A stretch of DNA of 36,361 bases from Chloroflexota bacterium (GTDB lineage: Bacteria; Chloroflexota; Limnocylindria; Limnocylindrales; Limnocylindraceae). Position numbers and translations under genes: made by a program. Below the pieces are notes generated by a model. The model saw only the letters and a program-made list of their open reading frames with translations, was not told the DNA's origin and did no database searches. The stretch lies in NCBI GenBank assembly GCA_026389555.1, contig JAPLHQ010000073.1, positions 1 to 36,361 on the forward strand. The letters run 5' to 3'. Shown piece by piece: positions 27,016-34,175 of the stretch (the first letter of the stretch is position 1; each line of letters opens with the position of its first letter).

Positions 27016-28651
27016 TCGATGAGAGGTCGGCGCCAGTAATCACTTCAATATCTACCGTGACGCTAGGATCGTCGATCTGAATGGCCTTGATCCCCATCGT
27101 CCGTTCGATGAGCGCGAGGGTCACTGGGATGCGGAGCGCTGCGCCGTTGTAGACGATTAGTCGAGTGCTCAGGAGTCCGATCTCCTCTGGCACGATGCCG
27201 AGCGGAGCTGACGCTTCGAGGCCGGCACGCACGAGTAGCGCGGCGAATGTTGCCGCCTCGCCTGGTCGGCCAGTTCCGTTGAGCACCCAGATGCGCGCCG
27301 CTTCGCGCAGGATCGCCTTCCCTTCTACTTCGTCCGGTGTGGGCTCTGCGGCGAATGCTGCGGCGATCGCGCTGCGGATCTTCTCAACATCTGGCGTGAG
27401 AGTGTAGCCACGCGCATCACTGCCAACCGTTTGGTAGGTGGGTGGGGTGAAGACGATGCTCTTGATGCTGGAGTTTTCAATGCGACCGAGGAGCTCTAGG
27501 AGTCGTGGCAAATCACTTTGCGGGAAGTCGCTCTTGATTGCGCCCTCTAGCGTGGTTGCAAGGCTCGGCAGGTTTGCGGTGATCGCCTGGACATCTGTCT
27601 GCGCTCTCACTGCGGCGATCACCTCTTGCTGGCGTTCCGCTCGGCCGAAGTCTGAACTGCCGTGTCGTGATCGTGCGAAGATCAGCGCCTCCTGCCCGTC
27701 CATTGTCCGCACGCCGACTGGCATTCTGACGCGGCGGAGATAGCCGACACCGGCAGGGTAGGTCTCATCTACAACTGGGTTGCGTGTGGTGATGCGCACG
27801 CCACCGAGCGTGTCAACGATCTCGCGGAAGCCGCTGAAGTTGACCATCACGGAGTAGTCAATGCGAATGCCATAGAGTTCGCCGAGTAGTTCGCGGAGGG
27901 CTGGTCCTGGACCGCTGGGGAAGGTGTCGGGGTTCCCCTTTGCAGAGCTGTAGTACGAGTTGATCTTGTTGCCATAGGTTGCACCGTAGAGTCCGCGCGC
28001 ATTCGCTGGGACTGGCACATCGACCGTGTCTCGCGGGATGCTGAACATGCTGACCGAGCCCTTCGTTGGGTCAACGCTTGCGACGATCAGGGTGTCGGTG
28101 TTGAAGCTGTTCTCTCCTTGTCGCTGGTCGACGCCGATGAGCAAGACGTTGAGTCGCTCCGTTCCATTCCAGCTGGGAGGCTCACTGCTGCCAGGCGTTG
28201 CGCCGTCATCGCCCGTTCCGCTGAAGATGCCGCCGACCAGGGCCGATGCGGTTGCAACGTAACCACCAGCGAGGAGGTGAATCCATAGGCTGACCGCGAG
28301 TGTGGTCGCGAGGCCAACACTAGAGAGGAGGAGTGGGCGCACTCCTGCGCCGCGCGTCAGTGCACTGCGCCATGCGTCAACGGCCGCCGCAACGCGCCAG
28401 GCTGCGGCGAGCAGGTTGAGGACCCCTGCAGCGCTCAGGCCGATCGGTGAGAGGAGGAGGCCGAGCAGACCGGCGGGGCCGTCTGCGGTGAAGAGGCCAC
28501 CAACCGCCGCGAGGAGGAGGAAGGGTGGGGCGAAGAGGGTGAGAGCGGCGCGCCAGCGGCGCTGATAGGCCTGGCCGAGCCCAGGGACGAGGGCGGAGAG
28601 GAGGGCGGCGGTGAAGGCGGAGAAGCGAGGGGAGACCGTCGTACTACTCAC
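27005..28651 (-). CDS. LytR-CpsA-Psr (LCP) family protein with N-terminal multi-TM region and C-terminal LytR_C-like domain
   Basis: VLLIGVDQRQGENSFNTDTLIVASVDPTKGSVSMFSIPRDTVD, DTLGGVRI, MDGQEALIFARSRHGSSDFGRAERQQEVI, C-terminal WVLNGTGRPGEA. Likely GTG start at 28651 (VSSTTVSPRFSAF) rather than 28702. Confidence 0.93.
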   Translation of the reverse strand: MSSTTVSPRFSAFTAALLSALVPGLGQAYQRRWRAALTLFAPPFLLLAAVGGLFTADGPAGLLGLLLSPIGLSAAGVLNLLAAAWRVAAAVDAWRSALTRGAGVRPLLLSSVGLATTLAVSLWIHLLAGGYVATASALVGGIFSGTGDDGATPGSSEPPSWNGTERLNVLLIGVDQRQGENSFNTDTLIVASVDPTKGSVSMFSIPRDTVDVPVPANARGLYGATYGNKINSYYSSAKGNPDTFPSGPGPALRELLGELYGIRIDYSVMVNFSGFREIVDTLGGVRITTRNPVVDETYPAGVGYLRRVRMPVGVRTMDGQEALIFARSRHGSSDFGRAERQQEVIAAVRAQTDVQAITANLPSLATTLEGAIKSDFPQSDLPRLLELLGRIENSSIKSIVFTPPTYQTVGSDARGYTLTPDVEKIRSAIAAAFAAEPTPDEVEGKAILREAARIWVLNGTGRPGEAATFAALLVRAGLEASAPLGIVPEEIGLLSTRLIVYNGAALRIPVTLALIERTMGIKAIQIDDPSVTVDIEVITGADLSSIGE

Positions 28652-28657
28652 ACCAGC

Positions 28658-28663
28658 ACGATA
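28658..28663 (-). promoter_or_regulatory. Putative -10 (CGC-TATCGT) of the LCP gene, 6 nt upstream of the GTG start
   Basis: Minus strand reads gaggCGCTATCGTgctggtGTGagtagt. Confidence 0.45.
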
Positions 28664-28731
28664 GCGCCTCGACGGGGGAAGAGTCGCCGCTCCGTTTGCC
28701 ATGCAGGGACGCGCGTGGCACGCTCCGTAGC

Positions 28732-31700
28732 ATGTTCAACCCTGTGGATGCCCGTCCAGATCTCATCAGCATTGAGCACGAGGCGCTCCGTCGCTGGCGG
28801 GAGGAGGGCGTCTTTGAGCGTCTGCGCGCACAGACGACGGGGGGTCCGGCCTGGTCGTTCCTTGACGGTCCAATCACCGCGAACAATCCGATGGGAGTCC
28901 ACCACGCCTGGGGGCGTACGTACAAGGATCTCTTTCAGCGTTTTCGTGCCTCACTCGGCCACGAGTTGCGCTGGCAACAGGGATTCGATTGTCAGGGACT
29001 CTGGGTTGAGGTGAACGTTGAGCGCGAGCTCGGCTACACATCCAAGCGTCAGATTGAGGAGCAGGGACTCGCCGAATTCATCAGCCTCTGCAAGCAGCGC
29101 GTCCTCACCTACGCAGCGCGGCAGACGGAGCAGTCGATTCGACTCGGCATGTGGATGGACTGGAACGATCCAGCGGACCTGCTGAAGTTGCGCGACGCGC
29201 TCGCAAAGGATCCGGCAACGCCGGTCACGATTAACGGTGCGAACGGACCAGTGAGTGGTCCGGCAGAGCAGCTGATCGGACGGCTCGGCACGCCAGAGGT
29301 TGGCGGATCGTACTTCACCTTCTCTGATGAGAATAACGATCTGATCTGGACCTTCCTTGCGAAGTGCCATGAGCGTGGCTGGCTCTACAAGGGGAGCGAC
29401 AGCATGCCCTGGTGCGCCCGTTGCGGCACCGGTATCAGCCAGCACGAGATGACTGAGGGATATGCGGATCGTGAAGACCAGTCGCTCTACTTCGGCCTGT
29501 CACTTGTGGATCGTCCAGGCGAGGAGCTCATCGCATGGACCACCACGCCGTGGACCGTTGCGGCGAATGTTGCCGCCGCAGTCCAGCCCACGCTCGACTA
29601 CGAACTGGTGGAGTTTGACGGCCGCAAGCTTTGGATCGGCGCTTCGCGCCGCGCCGCAGCACTCGGCGGCGGCGCTCCGCGCGCGAAGCTGCTTGAGACA
29701 CGGAAGGGATCAGAACTGATCGGTTGGAAGTACCGTGCGCCGTTTGACGCGCTCCCAGCGGTGAGTGAGGCGCTCGGCCCAGACGGAGCGGCACACCGCG
29801 TGATCGCATGGGACGAGGTTGGCTCTGAAGAGGGAACCTGCATCGTGCACATTGCGCCTGGATGCGGGAGTGACGACCATAAGCTCGGCGTTGCTGAAGG
29901 GCTCCCCGCGATCGCACCGATCGATGAATCTGGTGTCTACCTTGACGGCTTTGGCAACCTGAGTGGTCGCGAGTGGCATGAGGTGACAGAGGACGTCTTC
30001 ACGCACCTCACCGCCGCAAAGAGCCTGCTGCGCCGCGAGAAGATCACACACCGCTACCCGCACTGCTGGCGCTGCGCAACGCCGCTCGTCTTTCGGCTCG
30101 TTGATGAGTGGTTCATCAGCATGGGGCCGCTCTACGAGAAGCCACGCGATCAGTTGACCAAGGCGGAGATTGAGGCGAGCCTGAGATACCAGATCATGGC
30201 GGTGGTGGATCGCATCACCTGGCTTCCAGAGTTTGGTTACGAGCGCGAGCTCGACTGGCTACGCAACATGAGCGACTGGATGATCTCAAAGAAGCGCTAC
30301 TGGGGCCTCGCACTTCCAATCTACGAATGCACCGCGTGCGGCAAGGTGGAGGTGCTGAGCTCACGGAAGGATCTCGAAGACCGCGCAACCGCTGGTGCGG
30401 CGGCGCTTGAAGGGCACACGGCACACCGTCCATACATTGATGAGGTACAGATCGACTGTAGTGGATGCGGCGCCAAGGTGACGCGCGTTCCTGACGTTGG
30501 GAATCCGTGGCTTGATGCGGGGATCGTCTCCTTCTCCACGATGCGCTACCGAGAGGATCCTGAGTACTGGAAGCGCTGGTTCCCTGCCGACTTCATCACG
30601 GAGAGCTTCCCTGGTCAGTTCCGTAACTGGTTCTATTCGCTCCTCGCCATGTCCACGGTGATGGCCTCCAGTGAGCCAACAAAGACGGTCTTCGGCTACG
30701 GCCTTGTGGTTGGTGCCGATGGGCGAGCGATGCATAAGAGCTGGGGGAATTCGATCGAGTTTGATGAGGCGGCGGACCGCATGGGGGCCGACGTGATGCG
30801 CTGGCTCTTTGTTGGCTCACGGCCAGAGGAGAACGTGCACTTCGGTTGGGAGGCGGCGGATGAGACGCGCCGCCGGCTCCTCGTCCTCTGGAACGTGTAC
30901 GCCTTCCTGGTTGGGCAGGCCGCCTCCGCCGGCTGGACGCCGAAGGGGAGCGGCGCAACGGCGAAGGGTCGAAGCGTGATGGACCGCTGGATCCTCAGTC
31001 GCTCAGCGGAGCTCGCCGCCTCAGCTGAGCGCTCGTTCACCGCCTATGACGCCTACAGCGCGGTGCGGCGCCTTGAGCAGGGGATTGATGAGATTTCAAC
31101 CTGGTATCTCCGCCGCACCCGTGAGCGGTTCGCCCCCGATGCACCGGCTAAAGATCGTGATGCCGCATTTGACACGCTGCACCAGGCGCTGCTGACACTG
31201 CTACGTGTCGCCGCCCCAATCGCGCCATTCCTTACGGACGCGATCTACCGCAACCTTGCGAGTGCAGGACTCGCCGATTCGACGGGCACCTCGCAGGTGG
31301 TTGGTGGCGCTGAGCGTCCGCTCGCTGCGGCGATTCGCGCGGGGGAGGCGCCAGGGAGCATTCATCTGCTGCACTGGCCGACCGCTGAGAGCGTTCCGTG
31401 GCGTGATGAGGCGCTGGAAGCGTCAATGGATCGCATCATCCGTGCCGCAGAACTCGGTCGCTCAGTTCGCAGTTTAGCGAACATTCGCACACGTCAGCCG
31501 CTCGCTCGGGCGCGTGTCGTCCTTGGCGTCAGCGGTAGCGACGAGGCCGAACTTCGCGAGATCTTGGCTGACGAACTCAACGTGAAGAGTGTCGAGGCGG
31601 TTGGCGATGCGTCAGGACTCTTTGAACGCCGCGTCAAGGTGCTCCTGCCGAAGGTGGGGAAGCGGCTCGGAGGATCCACTCAGGCGGTGATGCAGGCGGC

Positions 31701-32133
31701 ACGCGACGGTGCCGTAGAGTTCCTCGCCAGCGGTGCGGTGCGGATTGCTGGCGTTGACCTTGCCGCCGATGAGATTGAGGTGCAGGCGGTGCCGCGTGAG
31801 GGGCAGCATGTCGCTGAGGATGACGGACTCGTCGTGGAGCTAGACACGGCGCTCACTCCTGAACTGATCAGCGAGGGCGACGCGCGCGAGCTGATGCGCG
31901 CCGTGCAGGATCTGCGGAAACTGGCTGGCCTTCGGCGTGAGGATCGCATCGAGCTGCAGGCTACTGGCGCGAAGGCTCCACTCGCGACGCACTTAGCGGC
32001 AATTGCCGCCGCTGTTGGTGCCCAGAACATTCAAGAAGTTGACCGCGACCCAGTTGGAGAAGAGTGGCATCGCGGAAGCGTCCCGCTCTCGGCGGGTGAG
32101 GCCACGCTCGCCATCCGACGTGTCACCGAATGA
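28732..32133 (+). CDS. ileS: Isoleucyl-tRNA synthetase, non-canonical signature motifs
   Basis: DGPITANNPMGVHHAWGRTYKDLFQRF, GFDCQGLWVEVNVE, WTTTPWTVAANVAAAV, DWMISKKRYWGLALPIYEC, GNPWLDAG, MHKSWGNSIEFDEAADRMGADVMRW. Start at MFNPVDARPD. Confidence 0.92.
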   Translation: MFNPVDARPDLISIEHEALRRWREEGVFERLRAQTTGGPAWSFLDGPITANNPMGVHHAWGRTYKDLFQRFRASLGHELRWQQGFDCQGLWVEVNVERELGYTSKRQIEEQGLAEFISLCKQRVLTYAARQTEQSIRLGMWMDWNDPADLLKLRDALAKDPATPVTINGANGPVSGPAEQLIGRLGTPEVGGSYFTFSDENNDLIWTFLAKCHERGWLYKGSDSMPWCARCGTGISQHEMTEGYADREDQSLYFGLSLVDRPGEELIAWTTTPWTVAANVAAAVQPTLDYELVEFDGRKLWIGASRRAAALGGGAPRAKLLETRKGSELIGWKYRAPFDALPAVSEALGPDGAAHRVIAWDEVGSEEGTCIVHIAPGCGSDDHKLGVAEGLPAIAPIDESGVYLDGFGNLSGREWHEVTEDVFTHLTAAKSLLRREKITHRYPHCWRCATPLVFRLVDEWFISMGPLYEKPRDQLTKAEIEASLRYQIMAVVDRITWLPEFGYERELDWLRNMSDWMISKKRYWGLALPIYECTACGKVEVLSSRKDLEDRATAGAAALEGHTAHRPYIDEVQIDCSGCGAKVTRVPDVGNPWLDAGIVSFSTMRYREDPEYWKRWFPADFITESFPGQFRNWFYSLLAMSTVMASSEPTKTVFGYGLVVGADGRAMHKSWGNSIEFDEAADRMGADVMRWLFVGSRPEENVHFGWEAADETRRRLLVLWNVYAFLVGQAASAGWTPKGSGATAKGRSVMDRWILSRSAELAASAERSFTAYDAYSAVRRLEQGIDEISTWYLRRTRERFAPDAPAKDRDAAFDTLHQALLTLLRVAAPIAPFLTDAIYRNLASAGLADSTGTSQVVGGAERPLAAAIRAGEAPGSIHLLHWPTAESVPWRDEALEASMDRIIRAAELGRSVRSLANIRTRQPLARARVVLGVSGSDEAELREILADELNVKSVEAVGDASGLFERRVKVLLPKVGKRLGGSTQAVMQAARDGAVEFLASGAVRIAGVDLAADEIEVQAVPREGQHVAEDDGLVVELDTALTPELISEGDARELMRAVQDLRKLAGLRREDRIELQATGAKAPLATHLAAIAAAVGAQNIQEVDRDPVGEEWHRGSVPLSAGEATLAIRRVTE

Positions 32134-32615
32134 GACGGGCAGCCTTCGGAGTCACTGCGCTCACGGTTCTCGTTGTTGATCGAATCAGCAAAGAGTGGGT
32201 GGCGAGCCTGCTGACTACAGGTACGCCGATTGAACTGGTGGGCAGCTCAGTGCGCCTGATTCGGAGTGAGAATCGAGGGGGTCTCTTTGGGCTCTTTCAG
32301 GGGAGCGCGCCACTCCTTGCCCTCTTGAGTATCGGCGTGATTCTTTTGCTCGCCCTTCTTCACGAACGTGAAGGTGTGAGCCGCCCATCGCTCTTGACGC
32401 TGACAACAGGTCTCCTCGTTGGCGGTGCGATCGGCAATCTTTTTGATCGGCTCGTGAACGGGTTCGTGTTTGACTTTATTGATCTTGGCCTAGGCGCTAC
32501 ACGATTCTGGACCTTCAACGTTGCCGATATGGCGATCTCGCTCGGCATCCTGCTCTTGCTCGTTCAAACGCTCTTTGCTGGACGCTCAAGGCCCCCGGCG
32601 TCGCACCATGAGTGA
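32130..32615 (+). CDS. lspA: Lipoprotein signal peptidase
   Basis: VDRISKEWV, SENRGGLFGLF, GGAIGNLFDRL, TFNVADMAIS; ATGA overlap with ileS. Confidence 0.94.
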   Translation: MRRAAFGVTALTVLVVDRISKEWVASLLTTGTPIELVGSSVRLIRSENRGGLFGLFQGSAPLLALLSIGVILLLALLHEREGVSRPSLLTLTTGLLVGGAIGNLFDRLVNGFVFDFIDLGLGATRFWTFNVADMAISLGILLLLVQTLFAGRSRPPASHHE

Positions 32616-33552
32616 TCCGCGCGAGATTGACCTGCCGATCCCACCTGAGGCGGCGCGTCAACGCGTCGATCGCTTTGTTGCCGATCGTTGTGGTCTCTCC
32701 CGTTCGTTTGTGCAGCGACTGATTAGTGAAGGTCGACTGACGATGAATGGTCTTGTGGTGCGTGCCAGCAGCACGCTCGTCCCGGGTGGCACGCTGCATC
32801 TCTCCATTCCACCAATCGCAGATGCAGAGCTACTGGCTGAGGCGATTCCGATCAGCGTGGTCTATGAAGATGAAGACATCCTGGTGGTGGACAAGCCGGC
32901 CGGCCTTGTGGTGCATCCGGCGCCTGGCCATGCGACGGGGACACTCGTGAACGCCCTACTGCACCACGTGGAAGATCTTCCTGGCATCGCTGGTGTGGCA
33001 CGTCCTGGCCTTGTGCATCGGCTCGACAAGGACACCTCTGGGCTCCTGGTTGTTGCGAAGGGTGACCTCGCACAATCGAGCCTGATGGCGCAGCTCAAGG
33101 CGCGCCGCGTCAAGAAGACGTACATCACACTGGTGCAGGGCCCCGTTGCCGCCGAGGTTGGGCGCATTGAGGCACCAATTGGACGCGACCCTTCAGAGCG
33201 GAAGCGGATGGCGGTCGTTGCTGGTGGTCGCGCCTCAACGACCGGGTATCGCGTGAAGGAGCGCTTTGCCGGCTGGACGCTGCTTGAGGTTGATCTCATC
33301 ACTGGGCGAACCCATCAGATTCGTGTTCACTTAACGGAGATTGGGCATCCGATTGCTGGCGACCCCACCTACGGCAACGGGACGAGTCGGCGCGGCCCTG
33401 AGGGGACGACGCGCCTCTTCCTGCACGCCTGGAGGATCGCCTTCACGCATCCACGCGATGGGCGGCTGATGCGCTTAGAGGCGCCGCTGCCAGCCGATCT
33501 GCAACTCCCACTTGATACGCTACGGTTGCACGGAGAGAGATCGGAGGGCTGA
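32608..33552 (+). CDS. rluD: RluA/RluD-family 23S rRNA pseudouridine synthase
   Basis: S4-like N-terminus, DKPAGLVVHPAPGH, GLVHRLDKDTSGLLVVAK, TGRTHQIRVHL. Start at MSDPREI (32608). Confidence 0.93.
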   Translation: MSDPREIDLPIPPEAARQRVDRFVADRCGLSRSFVQRLISEGRLTMNGLVVRASSTLVPGGTLHLSIPPIADAELLAEAIPISVVYEDEDILVVDKPAGLVVHPAPGHATGTLVNALLHHVEDLPGIAGVARPGLVHRLDKDTSGLLVVAKGDLAQSSLMAQLKARRVKKTYITLVQGPVAAEVGRIEAPIGRDPSERKRMAVVAGGRASTTGYRVKERFAGWTLLEVDLITGRTHQIRVHLTEIGHPIAGDPTYGNGTSRRGPEGTTRLFLHAWRIAFTHPRDGRLMRLEAPLPADLQLPLDTLRLHGERSEG

Positions 33553-34175
33553 TGCCAGGTCAGCGACGTGAAGGTGCAGCGGGGGCGCAGGTGATCGTGA
33601 TCTCTGGGCCGAGCGGCGTGGGGAAAGACACCATCATCAATGAGTTGCGCCGTCGTCCGATCGGTCAGACCTTCCACTATGTGGTGACCTGCACCACCCG
33701 TGAGCCACGCGCCGGCGAAATGAACGGCGTCCACTATCACTTCCATACGGATGAAACCTTTGCAGCACTGAACGCCGCATCTGGGCTCCTTGAGTCCGCA
33801 TCGGTTCATGGCCGCTCCTATGGAACACCGCGCAGCGAGGTGCGTGATGCGCTTGAGCGTGGCCAAGATGCAATCCTGAAGATCGATGTTCAGGGGGCGC
33901 GGAGCGTCCGCGCCGCAATCCCAGAGGCGATCCTGATCTTCATTGCCCCTCCGTCGGCGGAGGCGCTCGCCGTCAGGCTCGCTGGTCGCGGGACGGAGAC
34001 GGCGGAGGAGCTCGTGACGCGAGCGAAGAGTGCCATCGTAGAGATGGACCGCGCGAAGGAGTACGACTATCTCGTCCTGAATGAGACTGGTTACCCGGAA
34101 GAGGCGGCGGCGCAGGTCGAGAAGATCGTCCTTGCTGAACGCGCCAAGCATCCGGAGCGCCGGATTACGGTGTGA
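33552..34175 (+). CDS. gmk: Guanylate kinase
   Basis: VIVISGPSGVGKDTIINEL, TCTTREPRAGEMNGVHYHF, YGTPRSEV, DAILKIDVQGARSVR. Confidence 0.95.
   Translation: MPGQRREGAAGAQVIVISGPSGVGKDTIINELRRRPIGQTFHYVVTCTTREPRAGEMNGVHYHFHTDETFAALNAASGLLESASVHGRSYGTPRSEVRDALERGQDAILKIDVQGARSVRAAIPEAILIFIAPPSAEALAVRLAGRGTETAEELVTRAKSAIVEMDRAKEYDYLVLNETGYPEEAAAQVEKIVLAERAKHPERRITV

Noticed and set aside
28652-28731. T-box riboswitch upstream of ileS
   Set aside because: Only about 80 bp separate the divergent starts and no specifier/antiterminator pattern is visible.
32521-32607. Upstream extension of the RluD-type ORF (MPIWRSRSASCSCSFKRS...)
   Set aside because: Overlaps the lspA catalytic end; natural start is MSDPREI at 32608.
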